NCBI RefSeq assembly: GCF_001273955.1
Contig: NZ_LIGI01000001.1
Location: forward strand, 4,304,837 to 4,348,369
Source: Bacillus sp. FJAT-27245
Lineage (GTDB): Bacteria > Bacillota > Bacilli > Bacillales > Cytobacillaceae
Direction: 5' to 3'
Length of the DNA: 43,533 nt
Shown: in pieces, positions 25,920 through 33,696 of the stretch
How the letters are laid out: the number at the start of each line of letters is the position of its first letter
Numbering within the stretch: the first letter of the stretch is position 1
Translations under genes and position numbers: made by a program
Notes under the pieces: generated by a model
Databases searched by the model: none
What the model was told of the DNA's origin: nothing
Seen by the model: only the letters and a program-made list of their open reading frames with translations

Positions 25920-27194
25920 CTATAGGGAGCCAAGCAGGAAATATAAGAGGAAGAAAAACGCGATGACGTACATGGTTGCGGATACCTCCGCCCTTTTCCC
26001 CGTCACGAGCTTTACAATCGGATAGGCGATAAACCCAAAAGCAATCCCGTTCGCGATGCTGAATGTCAGCGGCATAATCGCAAGCATCAAATAAGCGGGG
26101 AATGCTTCCGTAAAGTCATCAAACGCAACGTGCTTCAGGCTTTGCACCATCAGGCAGCCGACTATGATGAGGACAGGGGCGATGGCCTCATTCGGAATGA
26201 CCTTAAAAAGCGGGATAAGGAACAAGGCCGGGATGAACAAAAGCCCCGCAGTAAACGAAGTGAGCCCTGTCCTTCCCCCTGCTGCAATACCGGTCGCGGA
26301 CTCCGCAGCAGTTGTCGCAGGGCTGCAGCCAAATAACGATGCGGCCACGACGGAAACTGAATTGGCCTGAAACGACCGCTGGAACTTCGATTTATCGGGC
26401 AACATCCCAAGCTGAGTACCCATGTTTTGAAAAATAATTACCATTGACAGCGAAAAGACGGCTGTCCAAAAATTCACCGTACCAATCTGGCTAAAATCAT
26501 AAGCTGCGAATATCGAATCATACCCTTTAAACGAGATGCTGAAATCCCTTAGGGAAGAAAAATCGACAATCCCCAGCCAGGCGCCAATAGCAGTCCCGGC
26601 GAAAATGCCAATAAGGAAATTCCCTCTAACATTCCTCAGGAAAAGCGGCAGCACAACTAGCAGGGTAAGTACTGTTGTCAGGACATGCGGGTCTGCAAAA
26701 TTGCCCAATTTTACAAAAGTACCTTCACTTGCAACAATCAGCCCACCATTTTTTAACCCAAGGAAAGCGATGAACAGGCCAATCCCGGCTGTCATGGCAT
26801 GGATCATCGATTGCGGGATGGAACGCGATAAAGCAGCCGCTCCTTTCGTAAAGGCTGCCAGAACAAATGCAATCCCGGCAAATAGGACAGCTGCAAGCGA
26901 CTGCTGCCACGTCAGGCCAAATGACAGGACAAGTGTGAACACGAAAAAGGCATTGTCTCCCATCCCCGGTACAATAAGGAGCGGCGAGTTCGCCCAAAGC
27001 GCCATCAGCATGCAGCCAACAAAGCATACGATAACAGTTGCCAGGGTGACAGCCTCGTACGGCATCCCTGCCATGCTTAATATCGCTCCATTCACGACAA
27101 TAATATAGGCAACCGTCATGAACGACGTAAGCCCGGCGAGCATTTCCGTCCGTATATTTGTTTGTTCAGATTGTATAGAAAATAGCTTATTCAC
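25920..27194 (-). CDS. Purine permease, AzgA/NCS2 type (PbuO-like)
   Basis: This 424-aa paralogue of the neighbouring permease (MNKLFSIQSEQTNIRTEMLAGLTSFMTVAYIIVVNGAIL) has conserved GCSPATTAAESATGIAAGGRTGLTSF. It differs in the substrate-region motif: LLIVPGMGDNAFF, with Asp where the first permease has GMGLNAYF. This suggests a different purine preference, perhaps adenine or guanine versus hypoxanthine. It is preceded by an unusual leader of about 230 bases ending in a hairpin, and is divergent from deoD, which would process purine nucleosides. Confidence 0.9.
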   Translation of the reverse strand: MNKLFSIQSEQTNIRTEMLAGLTSFMTVAYIIVVNGAILSMAGMPYEAVTLATVIVCFVGCMLMALWANSPLLIVPGMGDNAFFVFTLVLSFGLTWQQSLAAVLFAGIAFVLAAFTKGAAALSRSIPQSMIHAMTAGIGLFIAFLGLKNGGLIVASEGTFVKLGNFADPHVLTTVLTLLVVLPLFLRNVRGNFLIGIFAGTAIGAWLGIVDFSSLRDFSISFKGYDSIFAAYDFSQIGTVNFWTAVFSLSMVIIFQNMGTQLGMLPDKSKFQRSFQANSVSVVAASLFGCSPATTAAESATGIAAGGRTGLTSFTAGLLFIPALFLIPLFKVIPNEAIAPVLIIVGCLMVQSLKHVAFDDFTEAFPAYLMLAIMPLTFSIANGIAFGFIAYPIVKLVTGKRAEVSATMYVIAFFFLLYFLLGSL

Positions 27195-27425
27195 AATACC
27201 TTCACCTCTTATAGCATAAAAGAGCCGGAGTCATTCCAGACGCCAGCTCAAGAAAATCTCTTATCTCTTTCCAACATCATAAGATCGCCAAGCGCCTTAG
27301 CGAACGTGGACACCCTACCGTTACAATCGGAACGAGCAGTATCCGAACACACGGAAGCATATAGATTAATTCAGTTTCTCCGACTGCACAGAGCCTTAGC
27401 CCAACCGGGGGCTAGAACCTTACAT
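27195..27425 (-). promoter_or_regulatory. Unrecognised structured leader of the PbuO-like gene
   Basis: The minus-strand leader is rich in short complementary segments: TAGCCC/GGGCTA (about 27414-27397), CAGT/ACTG, TTCCG/CGGA, and near the gene an imperfect GAGCTGG...CCGGCTC stem (27254-27227) followed by TTTT, like an attenuator. It does not fit purine, ykkC, xanthine (NMT1), T-box, S-box, TPP or M-box consensus features that I know. Transcription probably starts near 27425 (TACTAT/TATGTA as -10). Confidence 0.45.
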
Positions 27426-27938
27426 AGTAAAACACAAGTACAAGGCGAATTGCAAGAAATGTTGAAGAATAAACGGTAAATAGCGGAACTCCAAATAATG
27501 GAATAAAACTCAACACAAAGTAGAATTTGGTCATATCAATCCGGATCGAAATGTGTAATTTTCCTTATCCTTTAAAAATAACAGCCTACCTTAATGCGAA
27601 AACTGGGGAAACGATAATGAACATAACCGATGAAGTAGCGTTCTTGTCTCCCCTTTAACCTTAATGTAACCAATAGGGGCTTGCTAAATTCCACCAAAAA
27701 TCGCGTCCAAAGTAATTGCAACTCCTGGCGATTCAAACTCTCCTGAAACGGTATAATCTTTAGCCTGCTTTGAAGATACTATACGAGTGAAAGTGTTTGT
27801 TTTCAGTAAGCGCTCTACTGGTTATTTTGTTAACTTGTTTACCGATTTTTAAACCAGAAACTTACCAATTAATCAGCGCTGCAGGAAAATTTCCACTGAA
27901 CGATACCTTTTTCCACTTAATCATGAGGAGGGACTAGA
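27426..27938. other. Intergenic region between PbuO-like gene and deoD
   Basis: This 513-base A/T-rich stretch must hold the divergent promoters. I see TATAAT at about 27752-27757 on the plus strand without a convincing -35 box, and the AGGAGGG ribosome site of deoD at the right end. No open frame with a ribosome site was found. Confidence 0.5.
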
Positions 27939-28643
27939 ATGAGTCTACACATTGAAGCAAAAGAAGGAGAAATAGCCGAGTCCATCTTGCTGCCTGGCGA
28001 TCCGCTGCGTGCAAAGTATATCTCCGAAACATTCCTCGAGAACGCGGTCTGCTATAATAATGTCCGCGGGATGCTCGGTTATACAGGCACCTATAAAGGC
28101 AAGCGCATTTCCGTCCAGGGGACAGGGATGGGCATGCCTTCCGCAATGATTTACATCCAGGAGCTCATTGAGGGCTATGGCGCTAAAAACCTGATTAGGG
28201 TTGGGACATGCGGCGCCATCCAGGAAGAAGTGAAAATCCGCGATGTCATCATCGCCCAGGCCGCGGCCACAAACTCGAATATCATCCGCAGCAGCTTTCC
28301 AGGCTTTGATTTCCCGCAAATCGGAAATTTCGATTTGTTGAAAAAAGCCTATGATACCGGTACAGAAAAGGGCTTAAAACTTCGCGTAGGGAATGTAGTA
28401 TCATCCGACCTGTTCTATACCGACCGCCAGGATGAATTCATCCGCCTTGGCAAACACGGGGTATTGGCAGTTGAAATGGAAGCCGCGGGCCTCTACTATC
28501 TTGGCGCGAAATTCGGAGTGAAAGCACTTTGCCTCCTGACCGTCAGCGACCATATTCTCACCGGTGAACAAACCTCTGCCCAGGAGCGCCAGACAACGTT
28601 CAACGACATGATTGAAGTCGCGCTTGAAACGATTCACGGGTAG
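27939..28643 (+). CDS. deoD: Purine nucleoside phosphorylase DeoD
   Basis: This is a cytosolic, hexameric PNP that splits purine (deoxy)nucleosides with phosphate to base and (deoxy)ribose-1-phosphate. The 234 aa match DeoD. Motifs: [13 protein letters not shown] (phosphate loop), [62 protein letters not shown] (ribose/base site with Glu and Asp). A strong AGGAGGG site precedes ATG 27939. It is divergent from a purine permease, together forming a purine salvage locus. Confidence 0.96.
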   Translation: MSLHIEAKEGEIAESILLPGDPLRAKYISETFLENAVCYNNVRGMLGYTGTYKGKRISVQGTGMGMPSAMIYIQELIEGYGAKNLIRVGTCGAIQEEVKIRDVIIAQAAATNSNIIRSSFPGFDFPQIGNFDLLKKAYDTGTEKGLKLRVGNVVSSDLFYTDRQDEFIRLGKHGVLAVEMEAAGLYYLGAKFGVKALCLLTVSDHILTGEQTSAQERQTTFNDMIEVALETIHG

Positions 28644-28673
28644 TTTTTTTAAAAAGGAATCTTCCCCCTTAGC

Positions 28674-28710
28674 AAAAAACGCCAGCCCACTAAATTCAGG
28701 GCTGGCGTTT
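28674..28710 (-). terminator. Terminator of the metallopeptidase-XRE operon
   Basis: AAACGCCAGCCC (28677-28688) pairs perfectly with GGGCTGGCGTTT (28699-28710); on the minus strand U6 follows. It lies between convergent deoD and XRE genes and may serve both. Confidence 0.88.
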
Positions 28711-28736
28711 CAATATTGGTTTCAGGAATTTGCCGA

Positions 28737-29075
28737 TTAATTAAACAGCTTGGAAAAGATAGCCTTAAGCGATTTCCCTTTTTTGTAGTAAATCTCATCG
28801 CGCACCTTCTCGTTAATCGACTGCCAGAGCATAATTTCAACATCGGATAGCGGCTGAGTCTGTTCCTCTTTTATAAAGGCCGCGAAATAATCAAGAGGAA
28901 CACCATAGAATCTCGAAATATCCGCCATGATTTCAAAGGAAACAGATTTCCGGTCGCCTTTCTCCAGCATACTTAAATACTGAAGTGTAATCCCCGTCCC
29001 ATTGGCGACATCTTCAAGCCTCAGGTTTTTTTCACGTCGTAATCTCCTTAGTTCCTGTCCTAACGGCGTTTGCAT
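28737..29075 (-). CDS. XRE-family transcriptional regulator
   Basis: This 112-aa regulator has an N-terminal XRE helix-turn-helix (residues about 5-62: LGQELRRLRREKNLRLEDVANGTGITLQYLSMLEKGDRKSVSFEIMADISRFYGV) and a C-terminal tail of about 45 residues (LSDVEIMLWQSINEKVRDEIYYKKGKSLKAIFSKLFN). It lies only 17 bases after a gene for a membrane metallopeptidase with an ImmA-like domain. By analogy with ImmR/ImmA (ICEBs1) the peptidase may cleave this regulator, the tail being a candidate target. That link is inference from the gene pair. Confidence 0.92.
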   Translation of the reverse strand: MQTPLGQELRRLRREKNLRLEDVANGTGITLQYLSMLEKGDRKSVSFEIMADISRFYGVPLDYFAAFIKEEQTQPLSDVEIMLWQSINEKVRDEIYYKKGKSLKAIFSKLFN

Positions 29076-29092
29076 ATTTGTTTCCCTCTCCC

Positions 29093-30025
29093 CTAATCGA
29101 TTTCGAGTCTATGTTTAAGCGTTAATATACAATACCAGCTAATAGCCGCCTCGAAAATGGTAATGATCATTTCCTCCGTCTTTATCGGGAACTTGAATTT
29201 CCTCATATGGAAATGGAGCATTTCATGGATAATCGTTTGCAGCTGCTCCGGGTAATCCAGCTTCTCATCGATGGCGATTATATTTTTCTCGTAATAGCAT
29301 ACACCTTTTATTTCCCCTAAATTCATAAAAATGAGCTCAACTCTATACTTTTTAGCTAATTTTTCTGTAATGATATCTATGTGCGCCTGGTTGACTCCAA
29401 TAAATTTCTTATGCAGGAAGCCAATGAATGTGTAATAGGATAAGAAAAGAATGAGTACAAGATTAATTTCAAGATGGTCGTAGAATGCAAGAATCGGAAA
29501 AACAATCGCTGCCTCAAATAACATCGGACCAAATCGATCCAGGAATAGCTTTGTCGTGGCCGCCCCGGTTTCAAGGTAGATATACACATATTTCAGCAAC
29601 ACGCTCAGGAATAACATGAATAAGGACGTTAAATAACGGGCCTGGTAATCCATATCGGAGTACCCGTTATACAGTTCGTTACAGACGATGATAATAATCG
29701 TATAGATGGACAACAATGAGATGATTGACTGCAGTCGGCCCCTTTTCTGGAGAAGGATCGATATCAGGCTATCAACCAGAAGATAAATAAATCCATATAC
29801 GACCGAGTATTGGTCAAATATGATCAGCGACAAAATGACATTAAAAAAGGAGTACCCAAAACCGGAAAAAACCTTTAAATTGACCTGATCAAACACAACC
29901 ATAATACAGAGGAATAAAAGAATTTCCCAATTAAGCTCCGTTGGGACCGTTATGAAAGCGTTCGTTAAAAGGAGCGCGGGAATAAGAAAAACAAGACTGA
30001 CATTTTTTCGGATAATGCGTCTCAT
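29093..30025 (-). CDS. Polytopic membrane protein with C-terminal ImmA/IrrE-like metallopeptidase domain
   Basis: In this 310-aa protein, residues 1 to about 200 hold six or seven hydrophobic segments (for example SLVFLIPALLLTNAFI, EILLFLCIMVVF, LISLLSIYTIIIIV-like stretches). The C-terminal 105 residues read like an ImmA/IrrE domain: HIDIITEKLAKKYRVELIFMNL, GVCYYEKNIIAIDEKL, then QTIIHEMLHFHM with the zinc motif HExxH, and a downstream TEEMIITIFEAAISW carrying the likely third ligand Glu. Known ImmA proteins are soluble; here the domain is tethered to the membrane. The ATG at 30025 has AGGTGA. It is the first gene of the operon with the XRE regulator. I know no exact named homologue. Confidence 0.8.
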   Translation of the reverse strand: MRRIIRKNVSLVFLIPALLLTNAFITVPTELNWEILLFLCIMVVFDQVNLKVFSGFGYSFFNVILSLIIFDQYSVVYGFIYLLVDSLISILLQKRGRLQSIISLLSIYTIIIIVCNELYNGYSDMDYQARYLTSLFMLFLSVLLKYVYIYLETGAATTKLFLDRFGPMLFEAAIVFPILAFYDHLEINLVLILFLSYYTFIGFLHKKFIGVNQAHIDIITEKLAKKYRVELIFMNLGEIKGVCYYEKNIIAIDEKLDYPEQLQTIIHEMLHFHMRKFKFPIKTEEMIITIFEAAISWYCILTLKHRLEID

Positions 30026-30176
30026 GGTGGTTCACCTGTTTTCCTAGTAATAGTTTTCTACTTCCTTCCATCTTACTTGAAAAAAGAGCATTTTTTAATC
30101 ATTATTTTTCTACAAATTCACAGTTTTTGACGTAATTTGTCTATTAAAAAAGGTAGGTTTCAACTATTGTTTACTA

Positions 30177-30280
30177 TATACTTTGAATGAACAAGGGCGG
30201 TATTGCCCTTGTTCACTTTCTTCCTCCTAAGGTATACACGATCCATTGCCAGCACTAACAATGTTAGTGCTCTTTTTTTG
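30177..30280 (+). ncRNA. Candidate small RNA (about 92 nt) with anti-Shine-Dalgarno loop
   Basis: A TATACT -10-like box (30177-30182) lies just before an 11-bp perfect hairpin, TGAACAAGGGC/GCCCTTGTTCA (30188-30215). A pyrimidine-rich single strand follows with CTTCCTCCT (30220-30228), complementary to ribosome sites. Then comes a strong terminator, AGCACTAAC/GTTAGTGCT (30251-30271) plus CT7. No plus-strand gene lies upstream that this terminator could serve, which argues for an independent transcript. The -35 box is poor, so the promoter is uncertain. Confidence 0.5.
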
Positions 30281-30598
30281 TTTTCCCCTTGAAAAACACG
30301 CTTAAATTACCTAACGATCCTCAAAAAATGTCGAGATTTCCAGCCTCCATGTCGACCGGAAAGTATACCTTTTAAACCATTGTTTAATTTATAATTACCG
30401 TATACCAGATGTTCTGTATATAGAATCGATCTCTCTGTACAGCGACTATCTGTTCGTGGCTTGTTCCGTACATAGTAACGGACTGGGCTTGAGGGAAGCG
30501 ATGAAGTATGGCCTGTACATGGACACTTGGGCCCTATGGAGCCAATAGTGTAACCGGCCCTTTAGAAACAAACCATACTCTCAGGGGAGATGAAGAGA
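30281..30598 (+). promoter_or_regulatory. Upstream region / possible structured leader of the secreted protein gene
   Basis: TATAAT at 30390-30395 may be the -10 box. Downstream lie TCCGT/ACGGA (30465-30469, 30478-30482), CACTTGG/CCAATAGTG (about 30524-30550) and GGGCC/GGCCC (30529-30533, 30556-30560) complementary pairs. These suggest a folded 5' leader of up to 190 bases. It does not match c-di-GMP (GEMM) or other riboswitches that I know. AGGGGAG at 30583-30589 is the ribosome site. Confidence 0.4.
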
Positions 30599-31090
30599 AT
30601 GAAGAAAATTTTATCAAGTCTGGCAGCAGGAGCTTTGGCAATGGGAGTACTCGCAGGATCCGCCTTCGCGGCAGTAACAATCGATCCAGTAGCAGGAACG
30701 GGATTTGTAGGTAAAGGCGATGTCCAAACCGCCCTGGGATGGAATAATGCTGAACTGCAGAAAAAAGCCGAAGAACTGAACTTTACTTATTCAACAACAA
30801 CTACTTATGCCGTTACAGTTTCATGGATTACGGGAGAAGGAACCAAGGGAGAAAACACCCATTATGTTGAGCACAAAAGAGATTCTTCGGTCAATGCAAG
30901 TGTAGCTTATGAATCTAGGACCAAAAAGCAGGTTACAGGATTTATCCTTGAAATCACTAATACAGTAACTACGGGTGACATTCCAAAAGTCGGTGATGAA
31001 TTCCCTGGAAAATCTGGACATATTGTTACAGATATCAAGGAAGTTTCCACAACAGGCGGCTTGTATGTAAACGGTGAACTCCTCCAGTAA
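30599..31090 (+). CDS. Secreted protein of unknown function
   Basis: This 163-aa protein has a clear signal peptide (KKILSSLAAGALAMGVLAGSAFA, cleavage after AFA near residue 23). The mature part starts VTIDPVAGTGFVGKGDVQTALGWNNAELQKKAEELNFTYS and is Thr/Val-rich, probably beta-structured (TTTTYAVTVSWITGEGTKGENTHYVEHKRDSSVNASVAYESRTKKQVTGF). It has no Cys and no anchoring motif, so it is probably released. ATG 30599 is preferred because AGGGGAG is nine bases upstream; an ATG at 30590 is too close to it. It is divergent from the metallopeptidase operon; a functional link is possible but unproven. Confidence 0.85.
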   Translation: MKKILSSLAAGALAMGVLAGSAFAAVTIDPVAGTGFVGKGDVQTALGWNNAELQKKAEELNFTYSTTTTYAVTVSWITGEGTKGENTHYVEHKRDSSVNASVAYESRTKKQVTGFILEITNTVTTGDIPKVGDEFPGKSGHIVTDIKEVSTTGGLYVNGELLQ

Positions 31091-31159
31091 AACTGCCTTT
31101 AAATTAGGGAGGCACTAAAATACAGCCTCCAATCTGTAAACTTTGACTGTTTGCGGTAA

Positions 31160-31197
31160 AATAAAAAAGGAATCAATCCCCATTGATTGATTCCTTT
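31160..31197. terminator. Bidirectional terminator (secreted protein / HD-GYP genes)
   Basis: AAAGGAATCAAT (31166-31177) pairs with ATTGATTCCTTT (31186-31197); the A-run at 31163-31168 gives U6 on the minus strand. It touches the HD-GYP stop codon. Confidence 0.85.
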
Positions 31198-32123
31198 CAT
31201 TTTACCTCTAGCATTTCACTTTGCAGACGCCCTTCTTCTTTTAAAATCTCCACAAACACTTCGACGACTTTCCTGTCATAATGGGTATCGGCCATTCTGA
31301 TTAGTTCATCTACAGCATACTGTACATCATAAGCCTTCCGGTAGGCCCTGTCTTCTGTCATAGCATCGAATGTGTCACTAACGGCAATAATACGGGCTTC
31401 TAAAAGGATTTCATCACCTTTTAAGCCATTTGGATAGCCGCTGCCATTCAGCCGTTCGTGATGCTGTTCTATAATCACCGAGATATCTTCATAATAAAGG
31501 TCTTTCACCATTTCTGCTCCATCGCCCGGGTGGTGCTTGACGATGGCAAACTCCTCATCGGACAGCTTATCCGGCTTATTCAAAATTTTCGCCGGTATAT
31601 TTATTTTTCCTATATCATGAAGGATGGAGGCAATGTATAAATTCTCGAGCTTGTCTTTTGGAAGCATGAGCTTCCTTGCAATTTTAATTGCATATTCCGA
31701 AACTCTTTCACTATGTTTATACGTATGCCGATCCTTCTTTTCTACTTCTTCGACAATGGATTTTAATTCCCTGATGTTTTTACTCATTTGGTAAAATGTT
31801 GGCTCGGTAATCATCCACAAACACGTTACATCTGTCAGCGCAGTAAAATGGACAGGCTTTTCCAGATTAACTGCTGTATAATAATCGCCTGGGCCCAATT
31901 TTATCTTTTCGCCGTCCAATTCACAGACCATTTCGCCCTTCTGGATAAAATAAAATTCGAGTAAATTTGGTAGTTCGCTTGGGTAAATATAAAAAATATT
32001 CCCTTTTGAAATTGTCGTGGCCATTACCTCAGCCCCATCACCCCGGGCAAGTAAACGAATATTGAATGAGTCGCTTGAAACTTCTTCTATAAAAGTATCC
32101 TTTTTGCCTATCGTAAATGCCAC
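31197..32123 (-). CDS. HD-GYP cyclic di-GMP phosphodiesterase with N-terminal cupin-like sensor
   Basis: This is a 308-aa soluble protein. Residues about 25-110 form a cyclic-nucleotide-binding-like or cupin beta-roll (FYFIQKGEMVCELDGEKIKLGPGDYYTAVN). Residues about 120-300 form the HD-GYP domain: HTYKHSERVSEYAIKIA, ILHDIGK (HD at 169-170), KHHPGDGAEMV, and HHERLNGSGYP (221-231) with the full GYP loop. It should therefore hydrolyse c-di-GMP, in response to a ligand of the N-terminal domain. With the GGDEF protein at 10967-12226, the window holds both a maker and a breaker of c-di-GMP. Confidence 0.93.
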   Translation of the reverse strand: MAFTIGKKDTFIEEVSSDSFNIRLLARGDGAEVMATTISKGNIFYIYPSELPNLLEFYFIQKGEMVCELDGEKIKLGPGDYYTAVNLEKPVHFTALTDVTCLWMITEPTFYQMSKNIRELKSIVEEVEKKDRHTYKHSERVSEYAIKIARKLMLPKDKLENLYIASILHDIGKINIPAKILNKPDKLSDEEFAIVKHHPGDGAEMVKDLYYEDISVIIEQHHERLNGSGYPNGLKGDEILLEARIIAVSDTFDAMTEDRAYRKAYDVQYAVDELIRMADTHYDRKVVEVFVEILKEEGRLQSEMLEVK

Positions 32124-32145
32124 TCATTCCACCCCGCTCTTCACC

Positions 32146-32179
32146 CAAAAAAAACGAGTCTATTAACGTTAGACCCGTT
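32146..32179 (-). terminator. Terminator of the small secreted protein gene
   Basis: AACGAGTCTA (32153-32162) pairs with TAGACCCGTT (32170-32179) with one mismatch; on the minus strand U7 follows. Confidence 0.8.
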
Positions 32180-32239
32180 CACTTAATTCCATCATATAGT
32201 ATTCAAACTATTTCATCAATTTATTTTTCCCACTTTAAA

Positions 32240-32665
32240 CTAAAGTTTTACAATCCGCAGAGGATCAATCAACACATACCTGTCAGCAAAACGAACCTCC
32301 ACCCAGTCGCATTCAGCAATAACTCCATATTCCGCGGCCTTCGCAATCGTTTTTCCCGACATTTTCAGCGTTTCCTCATAAACGTCCGCAATGATTTTGT
32401 CCAATTGTTCATTGTATTTATTCGCTAATTTTTCACGCAACTCATTATTGCTTTCGCCGATTTTTCTCATTTCCTCAAGATATTCAGCCTGCAGCTTGTC
32501 TGCCTTTATTACTGCTTTATCTACTTTTTCGCTAATTTCCTGGTTGGTCTTTTCAATCAAACTAAGGGCCTTGGCCACATCTTTATCTTCATTTGCAAAA
32601 GCTGGCGACCCCAAACCCAAAACGAGAATAGCTGTGAATAAGATTGACAATACTTTTTTCAACAT
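32240..32665 (-). CDS. Small secreted helical protein of unknown function
   Basis: This 141-aa protein has a signal peptide (LKKVLSILFTAILVLGLGSPAFA, cleavage after AFA). The mature part is a charged, mostly helical, coiled-coil-like stretch (DKDVAKALSLIEKTNQEISEKVDKAVIKADKLQAEYLEEMRKIGESNNELREKLANKYNEQLDKII). It ends in a conserved-looking segment with Cys and Trp: GVIAECDWVEVRFADRYVLIDPLRIVKL. The start is ATG 32665 with a GGAGGGGG site; the open frame reaches 32719 without one. It lies upstream of the HD-GYP gene on the same strand, with a terminator between. No function is assigned. Confidence 0.82.
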   Translation of the reverse strand: MLKKVLSILFTAILVLGLGSPAFANEDKDVAKALSLIEKTNQEISEKVDKAVIKADKLQAEYLEEMRKIGESNNELREKLANKYNEQLDKIIADVYEETLKMSGKTIAKAAEYGVIAECDWVEVRFADRYVLIDPLRIVKL

Positions 32666-32931
32666 CCCTACCCCCTCCACATGTTCAAAAAGTCCAACAA
32701 AAAAGACCCACTTATACAAGAGGGACTTTTCACGTGCAGCTGGCTGGCATGGCAGAAATCCTGCTTTAGCCCCTTTAGCTTTGCGTTCTTATCTTTTCAG
32801 ATAAGTTGCCCCTGGGTCTATTTTATTATCTACCATAATTATACAAGGACTTTTACACTGTTTGCAACTATTATCCAAATTTTTTGAATTTTTTCCGAGA
32901 ATAATAGATGAAAAGGAGCAAGGATGTCGAT

Positions 32932-33672
32932 TTAGTACTGTTTCAAGGTTCTCTTCAAGAATTCCCTCGTCCGTTCCTGGGTCGGATTGCTGAAGATTTG
33001 CTCAGGGCTGCCTTCCTCCGCAATAACCCCTTTATCCATAAAGACGACCCGGTCGGATACTTCACGGGCGAATTCCATTTCGTGCGTAACGATCAGCATT
33101 GTCAACCCTGATTCGGCAAGGTCTTTCATAACCTTGAGGACTTCGCCGACCATTTCAGGGTCTAGCGCGGATGTTGGTTCGTCGAACAGCATGACATCCG
33201 GTTCCATCGACAGGGCCCTCGCAATCGCCACTCTCTGCTTTTGCCCGCCAGATAATTGATGCGGCTTGGCATTGATGTATTTGTCCATGCCAACCACTTT
33301 CAAATAGTTCATGGCTACTTCTTCTGCTTCTTCCTTTGAACGCTTCAGCACCTTTACCTGGCCGACCACACAGTTGCCGAGGACATTGTGGTTGTTGAAC
33401 AGGTTGAACTGCTGGAACACCATGCCAAGCTTCCTTCTGTAAAGGAACAGGTCATGCTTGTCATCAAGAATATTTTCGCCTTTGTAAATGATTTGGCCGC
33501 CGCTTGGCATTTCCAGTAGGTTTACACAGCGGAGAAGCGTCGACTTTCCGGAGCCGGATGAACCGATGATGCTGACAACTTCGCCTTTATTGACTGAAAA
33601 ATTGATGTCCTTTAACACTTCATGGTTTCCAAAGGACTTATTTAAATGCTGGATATCAATTACTTTTTCCAT
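32932..33672 (-). CDS. Amino-acid ABC transporter ATP-binding protein (probable lysine importer)
   Basis: This is a 246-aa polar-amino-acid ATPase (GlnQ/HisP group): Walker [15 protein letters not shown]-loop [11 protein letters not shown], signature [15 protein letters not shown], Walker [15 protein letters not shown], switch VTHEM. It is the last gene of a three-gene transport operon behind a lysine riboswitch, so lysine is the likely cargo. It lies 24 bases after the permease gene. Confidence 0.95.
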   Translation of the reverse strand: MEKVIDIQHLNKSFGNHEVLKDINFSVNKGEVVSIIGSSGSGKSTLLRCVNLLEMPSGGQIIYKGENILDDKHDLFLYRRKLGMVFQQFNLFNNHNVLGNCVVGQVKVLKRSKEEAEEVAMNYLKVVGMDKYINAKPHQLSGGQKQRVAIARALSMEPDVMLFDEPTSALDPEMVGEVLKVMKDLAESGLTMLIVTHEMEFAREVSDRVVFMDKGVIAEEGSPEQIFSNPTQERTREFLKRTLKQY

Positions 33673-33696
33673 ACGTTCTCCTCCTTTCTGCCGCTG

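Noticed and set aside
26536-27108. 190-codon plus-strand frame opposite the second purine permease gene
   Set aside because: It is the antisense shadow of a strong membrane-protein gene; the composition (Pro, Thr, Arg) is typical of reverse-strand artefacts.
28737-30025. Prophage or integrative element around the XRE/metallopeptidase pair
   Set aside because: No integrase, excisionase, structural phage gene, attachment-site repeat or tRNA gene is nearby.
30382-30405. Sigma-B promoter (GTTTAA...GTATAC)
   Set aside because: The spacing is about 10 bases and the -10 part fits poorly.
30440-30590. c-di-GMP riboswitch upstream of the secreted protein gene
   Set aside because: The region looks folded and c-di-GMP enzymes are encoded in the window, but GEMM-I and GEMM-II core motifs are absent.
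30508-30714. 68-codon plus-strand frame overlapping the secreted protein start
   Set aside because: It is out of frame with a gene that has a clear signal peptide and ribosome site; its own start has none.
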